The notes under the pieces were generated by a model. That model was not told where the DNA came from. It did no database searches and was given only the letters and a program-made list of their open reading frames with translations. The position numbers were made by a program, and so were the translations under genes. Source: CAVVGZ01 sp963841845 (GTDB lineage: Bacteria > Chloroflexota > Anaerolineae > Anaerolineales > Anaerolineaceae). From it: a stretch of 64,000 nucleotides of DNA. Shown here in pieces: positions 27,267 to 34,728 of this stretch. The stretch lies in the NCBI GenBank assembly GCA_963841845.1, contig CAWJEG010000012.1, forward strand, positions 248,001-312,000, in the 5' to 3' direction. Positions within the stretch are counted from its first letter, which is position 1. The number at the start of each line of letters is the position of its first letter.

Positions 27267-29243
27267 CTATATTAATTTTTTAGAATCATCAATAATCTTT
27301 CCCATGTCTTTGGTGTTATAACCCGGCATTCTGGATATCTCCGAACGGAAATGTTTGTCTTGAGCCAGTTCAAAGATCGGATCTAGAAAATCATTATCCA
27401 AAAATCGAATAGGGATGACTAGATCATAACGTTCTTCAAAAAGGGGGAGGAAATCCAAATGAAGCGCTTCCGCTGCCGCTGCAATCCCCAGTCCACAGTC
27501 CGCTCTGCCTGAGGCTACTGCAATCCCCACACCAAGGTGGGTATATTCTTCATTCTCATATCCCTGCACACTTTCCATTTTAATTCCAATTTTTGTCGCC
27601 TGATAATCCAACAAAATGCGGGTTCCGGAACCGCGCTGCCTGTTTACATAGGATAACCCAGGCCGATTCAAATCATCAAGTGTATGTATATGCTTTGGGT
27701 TACCTTTTTTAACCATTAATCCCTGCAGGCGGTAAAGCCAAACCATCATTCGCACGGATTCGCCGGATAAATATTTCTGGATATATGAAGTATTGTATTC
27801 CCCGGTTTCAGGATCGAGCAGGTGACTCCCAGCCAGGTGAGCTTCACCTCGCTTAATGGCGTGCAAACCTCCCAGGCTGCCAACATTGGCTGATACCAAC
27901 CGGCGGTTGTATTTAGCTAAATGTTGCGAGAGGATATCCAAAGAAATGTCATGAGAACCAATTGCTAAAATGGTGTTTCTCAGTTCTGTCACCGGGCGAT
28001 AGAGACGAACTGAAATTTGAGAACCCGCCTCCAGACCCTGTTTGCCGCGCTCAATAATACTGATGCCATCCGCTTTGACCAGGGAAGAAATTACACCAGC
28101 TCCACGAGTAAGCGGAGCAGCAATAAACTTGCCATCAATTTCACCTACGGCTACGCGCAAATAATCGTCGTCCCCAGCTGGAGATGTTACTTTTTTTGTC
28201 AAATTCGCTTTGATCTCCTGGGGATTATACGGCTGCCTGCCTGTCCAAAGGGCTAACAATGGCTCTACAAATATTTCCCCGGTCAATGCGGCTGATACGG
28301 GATATCCCGGTATACCGATTACAGGGATCCACTTACTTCCTGATTGGTTAATCACCATTCCAAGGATCACTGGATGACCGGGGCGGACTGCCACTCCGTG
28401 AACCAGGAGTTTGCCCAATTCTGCAACAACACTAGCTGTAAAATCCTCAGAACCCGCCGAGGATCCAGCATTGATCAGCACCAGGTCAAATTCCTCTACA
28501 GCACTTTGAACAACATTTTTTATCTGTTCCTTATTATCGGGAACAATTGGAAAACGAACTGGTGCTCCACCCCATTGCTCAATTTGTCCTGCGAGAACAA
28601 GGGAGTTATACTCGATGATCGACCCAACTTTTATTTCTTTTCCGATTTCTACCAGTTCATTTCCGGTAGGAATGACTGCCACCCTGGGTTTTTTACTGAC
28701 CTCGATCCATTGTTCACCAGAAGCTGCGATAACACCAAGATCGACAGGCCGTAATACATGACCTGCTGGTAAAACTAGCTGCGTGGCAACTATGTCTTCT
28801 CCCATCGTCCTGACATGCATCCATGGGGAAACTGCTGTCCTTATTCCTATACAAGGAACCGAAGGTGGATGTGTTCCACTTTCGAATGTTTGGATTTGCG
28901 AATCAATTTGTTCAATTGGAATAACTGCATTTGCCCATTCTGGCAGAGGATCACCAGTATCAACATACGCCGCTTGGGTGCCAATCACCAGGGAAATTGG
29001 TTTTGAAGGCAGCGCCCCGATAGATTCCTGGGCATTAATTGCATAACCATCCATTGCTGCTGCATGATAATGGGGCGAGGATATCTTTGCCCAGACTGGA
29101 ACCGCAAGAACTCGTCCAAGCGCCTTAAGATCCAGGGCGATTTTTTCGCTTCCAAGGATTCCAGCTAAACGATGGTCCACCAGCTCAGCTTGAAATCTCT
29201 CCTTGGCATGCGGTAAGGGAATATCATGCAGGTAAATTGTCAT
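27267..29243 (-). CDS. MoeA fused to LysR-type substrate-binding (PBP-like) domain
   Basis: Two-domain protein. Residues ~1-410 are MoeA, the molybdopterin molybdenumtransferase that inserts metal into adenylylated molybdopterin: HYHAAAMDGYAI (active-site loop with the conserved Asp), VDTGDPLPEWANAVIPIEQ, PTGNELVEIG, INAGSSAGSEDFT, GHPVILG and GIPGYPVSAAL. Residues ~420-655 are a periplasmic-binding-type domain as in LysR regulators and ModE/MoeA fusions (LAIGSHDISLDILSQHL, GSGTRILLDYQA, GRADCGLGIAAAAEAL). The second domain could sense or deliver molybdate or tungstate. I choose ATG 29243, because the frame upstream merely overlaps the previous gene. Confidence 0.88.
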   Translation of the reverse strand: MTIYLHDIPLPHAKERFQAELVDHRLAGILGSEKIALDLKALGRVLAVPVWAKISSPHYHAAAMDGYAINAQESIGALPSKPISLVIGTQAAYVDTGDPLPEWANAVIPIEQIDSQIQTFESGTHPPSVPCIGIRTAVSPWMHVRTMGEDIVATQLVLPAGHVLRPVDLGVIAASGEQWIEVSKKPRVAVIPTGNELVEIGKEIKVGSIIEYNSLVLAGQIEQWGGAPVRFPIVPDNKEQIKNVVQSAVEEFDLVLINAGSSAGSEDFTASVVAELGKLLVHGVAVRPGHPVILGMVINQSGSKWIPVIGIPGYPVSAALTGEIFVEPLLALWTGRQPYNPQEIKANLTKKVTSPAGDDDYLRVAVGEIDGKFIAAPLTRGAGVISSLVKADGISIIERGKQGLEAGSQISVRLYRPVTELRNTILAIGSHDISLDILSQHLAKYNRRLVSANVGSLGGLHAIKRGEAHLAGSHLLDPETGEYNTSYIQKYLSGESVRMMVWLYRLQGLMVKKGNPKHIHTLDDLNRPGLSYVNRQRGSGTRILLDYQATKIGIKMESVQGYENEEYTHLGVGIAVASGRADCGLGIAAAAEALHLDFLPLFEERYDLVIPIRFLDNDFLDPIFELAQDKHFRSEISRMPGYNTKDMGKIIDDSKKLI

Positions 29244-29272
29244 ATCTGGTTCCCGGTGTCGGTGTTTTTGAA

Positions 29273-30307
29273 TCAAGGTGTTGCGGATTGCTCGGGTTCT
29301 GTTGCACCTTCAGTTTCACTGGTTGAATCCGCGGCAGGTGTTTCTTTGGGAGATTCTATTTGCCAGGGAATCAGAGCATTGAGCTCATCCAGGGTCGTTT
29401 CTGTGGTGATTTCCAGCCTGCTCAGGTAGAATATCGTATTCAATCCATGTTCAACCGATTTTCCCAGCCCTACTGCTCCTCGGTAACCATATTGGATAAC
29501 CTTCCCCGCTACCTGTTCATCCATTGCACCATAAGGATAGGAAAAAATATTAATTGGGAATCCTAAGTTAGACTCAAGCGTGCCCTTGGATAAACCGGCT
29601 TCCTGCGATGTTTTTCCGTAATCATCAACCAGGTTAATCCCTCCGTACATACCTTTGCTGCCAATTTCCCAGCCGGCATCTGCCAATTCCTTTGCCTGTT
29701 CAACTGTAATTACACCCCCACCATCCATTCTCCCGGCAAGTAGGAAGACATTAGCAATATAACCCAGCTCTTTTAAAATGGGAAAAGCTTTCTTATAAAT
29801 TCCGGTAGTGGAACCATCAAAGGTTATCAAGAGTGGTTTAGGTGGTAGTTCACCGCCATAATAGATCGTCTCAATCAACTTGGAAACCGTAATGGTTTCG
29901 TAGCCGGCATTCTTAAATGCCTCCATTTGCTTTTTAAATACATCCGATGGAATATCCAGTGTGCTGTCATTCTGGTAATATGGATTATCTTTTTTATCAT
30001 CTGTGATATGGGTATAGAGCAATATAGGCGCTTTGACATTCCCGGCTGGAACGGCAGCCCAGGGTTCAGTGGGGACTGCTGTTGGTAATGGGGTCGGTGT
30101 TTCGGTAGCTGTCGGTTCAGGTGTCATTGTTGCAGTAGCCGATGGTGTTAATAAAAAGACCTTGGTTATCTGAGCCTGGACTGTTCCCGCTGCCTGGGTA
30201 TATATCAAATTGGCGTCTGTAGTCGGAACCTTATTTAACAGGTCGATTGACGAACAACCCGTTAATAGTATTAGAAATATACTGACATTAATCCATACTT
30301 TTTTCAT
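29273..30307 (-). CDS. NodB-fold (polysaccharide deacetylase-like) lipoprotein lacking metal ligands
   Basis: Lipoprotein of 344 aa starting at ATG 30307, decided by GGAGG five bases upstream (an in-frame start further up lacks one). The signal peptide ends in ILLTGCSS, a clear lipobox. A Thr/Pro-rich linker follows, then a NodB/polysaccharide-deacetylase fold: KPLLITFDGSTTGIYKKAFP, LKELGYIANVFLLAG, GWEIGSKGMYGG and FSYPYGAMDEQV. Active relatives have TFDDG and a SHT-x-x-H metal site; here these read TFDGS and SKGMYG, so the Asp/His/His ligands are missing. It is probably a non-catalytic cell-surface carbohydrate-binding derivative, or it uses a different mechanism. Confidence 0.8.
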   Translation of the reverse strand: MKKVWINVSIFLILLTGCSSIDLLNKVPTTDANLIYTQAAGTVQAQITKVFLLTPSATATMTPEPTATETPTPLPTAVPTEPWAAVPAGNVKAPILLYTHITDDKKDNPYYQNDSTLDIPSDVFKKQMEAFKNAGYETITVSKLIETIYYGGELPPKPLLITFDGSTTGIYKKAFPILKELGYIANVFLLAGRMDGGGVITVEQAKELADAGWEIGSKGMYGGINLVDDYGKTSQEAGLSKGTLESNLGFPINIFSYPYGAMDEQVAGKVIQYGYRGAVGLGKSVEHGLNTIFYLSRLEITTETTLDELNALIPWQIESPKETPAADSTSETEGATEPEQSATP

Positions 30308-30364
30308 CGTTTCCTCCACTTTCCTGTTCAATTTTAAACCATTCACAACAAAATTATGGTGAAA

Positions 30365-31606
30365 TTACAAATATAATAAGTGCACATCAACAAGTGTTCC
30401 AGCTGCCAGTCCATTTGCATCCGGTGTAATACAAATCAATCCATCCGCCCGTGAAAGATTAAAAATCAAATTACTTTTAAAAAATATTGGGGCCGCAAGG
30501 AGCCGGTCTTCAACAAGACTAAGTTGGACGGGATACCAGTCCTCCCTGCCTGCTTGTGATGGTAAATTTGTGCTTAATGCCGCTGACATAGTGGGGTGCC
30601 AGGGTTTTTGGTTGACTTTTAAGTGCTTATTGAGAAGCGGTAAAACGAATCGCTGGGCAATGATCAGGGCACTTACCGGATTTCCCGGTAATCCAATTAC
30701 AGGAACCTGCCCACACACAGCAAGAATAGTGGGTTTGCCGGGCCGTATATTGACACCGTGGACAAGAACTCCAGGATTTCCCATCAGGTTAATTACTTCA
30801 GCAGTAAAATCTCTGGCACTGGCAGAAGAACCAGCGGTGATGATTACAATATCACATTCTTTTAATGCCTTGAATAATTTTTTTCTTAAATCCTCAACCT
30901 TATCAGGGACGATCCCATATTGAATTGCGTCTCCCCCGTTTTGTTGTATAAAGGCTGCCAAAGAAAAACTATTAATATCCCGGATTTGTCCTGGCTTGAG
31001 CACAGCTGAAGGCGGCACAATTTCATCGCCACTCGAAATAATCCCCACCAAAGGCGGAATAATTGTTTTTACTTTTAATATTCCTAGGGCAAGCAGACCA
31101 CCCAAGTCGCTTGGTTTCAGCCTGCTTCCTGCTGAAATAATCTCATCCCCAATTTGAACGTCTTCCCCAAAAAACAATACATTCTCACCAGGCGCAACTG
31201 GCCGAAATACTTCGATCTGATATTGGGCTGAAGTTTGAGTGTGTTCCAGCATCAGGATAGCATCAGCATTTTCCGGCAGCATGCCGCCTGTATGGATGGC
31301 TGCCGCCTCTCCCGGCTGAATCCGGAAAGCTGGCTCAACCCCCATTGGAATTTCCCCAATAATATTAAAATATGCAGGTAGTGATTCAGAAGCGCCAAAG
31401 GTATCCCTGGCAATCACAGCATACCCATCCACTGTACTGCGAGTAAAGGCAGGGAGTGATTCTGGGGCGTATATTGAGTCTGCTGTCACCTTACCGACTG
31501 CTTGACTTATATCCATCCATTCGTCCTTAGTATCACGAATTGGTACGGCTTCTAAAAAGATCCGCAAAGCCTGATCAGGAGGAAGTAATTTCAAGAATTC
31601 TGGCAT
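30365..31606 (-). CDS. moeA: Molybdopterin molybdenumtransferase MoeA
   Basis: Stand-alone MoeA of about 413 aa. Motifs: PAFTRSTVDGYAVIARD (active-site loop), PGEAAAIHTGGMLPENADAI, FFGEDVQIGDEIISAG, VGIISSGDEIV, IITAGSSASARDFTAEV, RPGKPTILAV and PVIGLPGNPVSALI. The start is set at ATG 31606, four bases after the stop of the UbiA-like gene; a longer upstream frame would run into that gene. With the fused moeA downstream, this organism has two MoeA versions in one transcript, as often seen where molybdenum and tungsten cofactors are handled separately. Confidence 0.93.
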   Translation of the reverse strand: MPEFLKLLPPDQALRIFLEAVPIRDTKDEWMDISQAVGKVTADSIYAPESLPAFTRSTVDGYAVIARDTFGASESLPAYFNIIGEIPMGVEPAFRIQPGEAAAIHTGGMLPENADAILMLEHTQTSAQYQIEVFRPVAPGENVLFFGEDVQIGDEIISAGSRLKPSDLGGLLALGILKVKTIIPPLVGIISSGDEIVPPSAVLKPGQIRDINSFSLAAFIQQNGGDAIQYGIVPDKVEDLRKKLFKALKECDIVIITAGSSASARDFTAEVINLMGNPGVLVHGVNIRPGKPTILAVCGQVPVIGLPGNPVSALIIAQRFVLPLLNKHLKVNQKPWHPTMSAALSTNLPSQAGREDWYPVQLSLVEDRLLAAPIFFKSNLIFNLSRADGLICITPDANGLAAGTLVDVHLLYL

Positions 31607-31610
31607 GATA

Positions 31611-32582
31611 CTATCCGACCCACAATGAATAGGTGACAAGGTAAATGTTAAGGGCAACCAGGGTATAGGCAATAAAATGGATTAATCCCCATCGTGGGGC
31701 TTCTCCATTCAAGATAGAAATGAATAGCCATATTTGAAAGAGTGCCATCGGAAATGTTATAAGTACTGGCCAGGTTAATATCCATGGTAACCCCAGCAAA
31801 GCAGCAAGACTGATCGTAAGGTAGGCAGCTAAAGCCAGGAAATTATGAAAGTGGATTCCTTTTCTCCAGCCCATTCGGGTTAATATGGTTTTCCTTTCAA
31901 ATTTAATATCCAATGCATATTCTTTCAGGGATAACGCCATTGTCATGGCGATGAATAGAATCGTTATCGGCAAGGTAACCATTACAAGCAGCCGGTGAAA
32001 ATCTCCTGTCTGGAAAAGCAAGGCAATAGCCGGGGTCAAATTGGTAAGTATGACTGCCTGGATTAGTTCACCATAACCACTATAAACCAGGCGAAATGGT
32101 GGGATTGAATAAAATAATGATAACAAGAATGCAATTCCCAATAAAATAATTGTTGGAAGATTCATATAGCCATTCGAATAAGCAAGTACGAATAACACCG
32201 TACAGCCTGTTAAAGCAGCCAGGGAGAAGAGTAGCAAAGCCGAACTGGTTTGGTGAATTAATTTTCCGTTTTCATCTATTTCGATAATCGATTTATATTG
32301 GCGATGAAATTCTCCGGGATCAAAGAAATCAAAGTATCCTTTGAGTAGATAAGAGAATAAAAGCAATAAAAATACGATCGATATACCAATCCAGTAGCTA
32401 TTTAGATCAATAATTCCCCCAAGGAATATAACAATGCCACTCCCAAGGGCGTAAGTAAAAAAAAATACTCCCAGGTAGAATGGTTTCATTTTCTTAATGG
32501 ACTCAATTAAAGGTATAAACATCTTATGGGTATAATATTTCCATGTTTTCGAGAAAATTCCGAATAAATTTAAGGATACCAT
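31611..32582 (-). CDS. UbiA-like integral membrane prenyltransferase family protein
   Basis: A 323-aa protein with about eight transmembrane helices. The helical layout and the segment LLSLFYSIPPFRLVYSGYGEL closely resemble the YS-x-PP-x-R-L-K-x-x-G-x-GE motif of MenA/UbiA prenyltransferases. The two Asp-rich substrate motifs are degenerate: the first reads YFDFFDPGEFHRQ, the second LDIKFERKTILTRMG. It is therefore UbiA-like, but activity and substrate are uncertain. The start may be later (Met 21 or Met 32). It heads the leftward moeA group and is divergent from the ilv operon. Confidence 0.6.
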   Translation of the reverse strand: MVSLNLFGIFSKTWKYYTHKMFIPLIESIKKMKPFYLGVFFFTYALGSGIVIFLGGIIDLNSYWIGISIVFLLLLFSYLLKGYFDFFDPGEFHRQYKSIIEIDENGKLIHQTSSALLLFSLAALTGCTVLFVLAYSNGYMNLPTIILLGIAFLLSLFYSIPPFRLVYSGYGELIQAVILTNLTPAIALLFQTGDFHRLLVMVTLPITILFIAMTMALSLKEYALDIKFERKTILTRMGWRKGIHFHNFLALAAYLTISLAALLGLPWILTWPVLITFPMALFQIWLFISILNGEAPRWGLIHFIAYTLVALNIYLVTYSLWVG

Positions 32583-32723
32583 AGACTTATTGTTTAGATA
32601 AATTTCCTTTCCAGCGATTAATTCAAAGTAATCGAAATGGCGTCGAATTATTACTTATTGGTTGTCCATTTTAATAATATGAACATACAGATAAAATATG
32701 ATAATTCATGAAACTTCAAAATA

Positions 32724-32763
32724 AAAACACGATAAATTGATTCAAAACACGATAAATTGATTT
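32724..32763. repeat. Tandem 20-bp direct repeat upstream of the ilv promoter
   Basis: Two copies of AAAACACGATAAATTGATT(C/T), at 32724-32743 and 32744-32763, identical at the first 19 positions. The period of 20 bp places both copies on the same face of the helix, and the array ends 10 bp before the -35 box of the ilv promoter. This is the usual place for an activator site. Confidence 0.8.
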
Positions 32764-32773
32764 GCAAAAATCG

Positions 32774-32802
32774 TTGACAATCACTCAGAAAAAGAGTATT
32801 AT
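32774..32802 (+). promoter_or_regulatory. Promoter of the ilv-leu operon
   Basis: Perfect -35 TTGACA (32774-32779), 17-base spacer, and -10 TATTAT (32797-32802). Transcription should start near 32809, about 18 bases before the leader-peptide start codon. Confidence 0.85.
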
Positions 32803-32826
32803 TTATTAATTAGGGATAAATTGTTT

Positions 32827-32925
32827 ATGATGTCTTACTACCTAGCTCTTATTGTCCTATCTATCGTATTGGTTCTCGTCATTATTGAGAACCAATTATT
32901 GGTTGAGACGGTGATTGAGAAATGA
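32827..32925 (+). CDS. ilvL: Leader peptide of the ilv-leu operon (attenuation)
   Basis: A 32-codon reading frame between the promoter and an intrinsic terminator. Residues 6-20 are LALIVLSIVLVLVII, in which 13 of 15 are Leu, Ile or Val, the end products of the operon; two of the Leu codons are CTA. A run of regulatory codons in a short leader before a terminator is the hallmark of ribosome-mediated attenuation, where stalling for lack of charged tRNA prevents termination. AGGG lies about 11 bases before the double ATG (32827 or 32830). The RNA can fold as ATTGGTTCTC (32868-32877) with GAGAACCAAT (32887-32896), a perfect 10-bp stem, and GGTTGAGACGGT (32901-32912) can pair with the left arm of the terminator. 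Confidence 0.85.
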   Translation: MMSYYLALIVLSIVLVLVIIENQLLVETVIEK

Positions 32926-32962
32926 GCCAAAGGTAAAATAAAAAAACCTTAACAAAAAAACC

Positions 32963-32998
32963 AAACCGCCCAACCAGAAAGTTGGGCGGTTTTATTTC
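32963..32998 (+). terminator. Attenuator terminator in the ilv-leu leader
   Basis: Perfect 12-bp stem AAACCGCCCAAC (32963-32974) with GTTGGGCGGTTT (32981-32992), loop CAGAAA, then TTATTTC. It stands between the leader peptide and ilvD. An alternative pairing of 32901-32905 with 32971-32975 and 32909-32912 with 32965-32968 would form an antiterminator. Confidence 0.88.
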
Positions 32999-33028
32999 TA
33001 ATAAATCTATGTGCAAATGGAGGTAATT

Positions 33029-34696
33029 TTGCGATCGGATCTCATTAAAACAGGATATGAAAGATCTCCCCACCGCGCCCTGTTGAAGGCTACCGGAGTA
33101 AAAGATGAGGATATGTCAAAACCCTTCATCGCCATTGTCAACTCCTATGTTGATATTGTTCCAGGGCACACACACCTGCAGGAATTTGGAAAAATCGTCA
33201 AGAAAGCTGTCCGGGATGCCGGTGGAGTTCCTTTTGAGTTCAATACAATTGGAGTAGACGATGGAATTGCCATGGGACATATCGGCATGAAATATTCCCT
33301 CCCTTCACGAGAACTCATCGCTGACTGCGTGGAAACGATGATTGAAGCACATCGATTTGATGGAATGGTATGCATTCCCAACTGCGATAAAATCGTTCCC
33401 GGTATGCTTATGGCTGCCATGCGGGTCAACATTCCAACCATATTTATCTCCGGTGGACCAATGGCTGCCGGGAAAACCCCTGAAGGAACAATTGTTGATT
33501 TAATTTCTGTCTTTGAGGGAGTTGGTTCTTACCAATCCGGAAAAATTAATCTAGCCCAATTAAAAATATTGGAGGATTATGCCTGTCCTTCTTGCGGATC
33601 GTGTTCCGGGATGTTCACTGCAAACAGCATGAACTGTCTGATGGAAGCGCTGGGCTTGGCTTTACCATATAACGGCTCAGCACTTGCTTTAACCCAAGAA
33701 AGGGAAGAGCTTGCCCAAAAAGCAGGTAATCTGATCCTTGACCTGGTGGAGAAACAGATAACCCCGAGGAGCATTGTAACCGTGGATGCCATTGATGATG
33801 CCTTCGCCCTGGATATGGCAATGGGAGGTTCCACCAACACGGTTTTACATACACTGGCAATTGCAAATGAAGGGGATATTAATTACCCCTTAGAACGGAT
33901 CAACCTGGTAGCTGAAAAGGTTCCCCATTTATGCAAGGTTAGTCCTGCTGGAAAGTGGCACATGGAAGATGTACATCGTGCCGGAGGTGTCCCGGCAATT
34001 CTCAATGAAATTGCTCGTGACGAGAATATCTTACATTTGAATCGATTAACTGTAACCATGAAAACCATTGGGGAAAATATTTCAGGCGCAAAAATACTGG
34101 ATGAAGAGGTCATTCATCGGCGCGAAAACGCATATTCCAGGCATGGTGGATTGGCAATCCTCTTTGGAAACCTTGCACCAAAGGGTGCTGTAATAAAAAC
34201 AGGCGGAGTTAGCAAGGGAATGGATAAGTTCACAGGACCAGCCAGAATCTATGAATCTCAGGAAGATGCGATGACCGGCATCATGAACTCCGAAGTTCAG
34301 CCCGGAGATGTAGTTGTTATTCGCTATGAAGGTCCGAAGGGTGGTCCTGGGATGCAGGAAATGCTCAGCCCAACCAGTGCAATCATGGGGATGGGACTGG
34401 GAGAGAAGGTCGCTTTAATCACCGATGGCCGTTTTTCCGGTGGGACCCGGGGAGCATGCGTTGGTCACATCTCTCCTGAAGCAGCCGCCGGTGGTCCAAT
34501 TGCAGCCTTGGAAGAGGGGGATGTCATAGAAATTGACATCCCTGCCCGAAGGCTCAATGTTCTTTTGAGTAATGAAACATTAGAAAATCGCCTGGATGAT
34601 TTGCCCAAATTTATCCCTGCCATAAAATCCAAATGGCTTCAAAGATATTCGCATTTTGTCACCAGTGCGGATACCGGGGCAGTGTTAAAGGCGTAG
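33029..34696 (+). CDS. ilvD: Dihydroxy-acid dehydratase
   Basis: IlvD dehydrates 2,3-dihydroxy acids to 2-oxo acids, the third common step of valine and isoleucine synthesis, using an Fe-S cluster. Cluster Cys lie in CIPNCDK and CPSCGSCSGMFTANSMN; other signatures are GITDGIAMGHIGM-like VDDGIAMGHIGMKYSLPSR and TDGRFSGGTRG. I choose TTG 33029 (MRSDLIKTGYERSPHRALL) because GGAGG at 33019-33023 sits five bases before it and the protein then begins exactly as family members do; an upstream GTG at 33011 would overlap this site. First structural gene after the attenuator. Confidence 0.96.
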   Translation: MRSDLIKTGYERSPHRALLKATGVKDEDMSKPFIAIVNSYVDIVPGHTHLQEFGKIVKKAVRDAGGVPFEFNTIGVDDGIAMGHIGMKYSLPSRELIADCVETMIEAHRFDGMVCIPNCDKIVPGMLMAAMRVNIPTIFISGGPMAAGKTPEGTIVDLISVFEGVGSYQSGKINLAQLKILEDYACPSCGSCSGMFTANSMNCLMEALGLALPYNGSALALTQEREELAQKAGNLILDLVEKQITPRSIVTVDAIDDAFALDMAMGGSTNTVLHTLAIANEGDINYPLERINLVAEKVPHLCKVSPAGKWHMEDVHRAGGVPAILNEIARDENILHLNRLTVTMKTIGENISGAKILDEEVIHRRENAYSRHGGLAILFGNLAPKGAVIKTGGVSKGMDKFTGPARIYESQEDAMTGIMNSEVQPGDVVVIRYEGPKGGPGMQEMLSPTSAIMGMGLGEKVALITDGRFSGGTRGACVGHISPEAAAGGPIAALEEGDVIEIDIPARRLNVLLSNETLENRLDDLPKFIPAIKSKWLQRYSHFVTSADTGAVLKA

Positions 34697-34728
34697 GTGA
34701 CCATATTATTGTTAAATTGGAGGCAGGT

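Noticed and set aside
33011..33028. GTG 33011 as the ilvD start
   Set aside because: It overlaps the GGAGG that serves TTG 33029, and family proteins begin at the later codon.
32809..33028. T-box or leucine/isoleucine riboswitch in the ilv leader
   Set aside because: No T-box sequence or stem I specifier is visible, while the leader peptide with its Leu/Ile/Val run explains the terminator.
34633..34728. Extended N terminus of IlvB beginning inside ilvD
   Set aside because: It is the ilvD sequence in another frame; ATG 34729 has GGAGG at ideal spacing and gives the normal protein.
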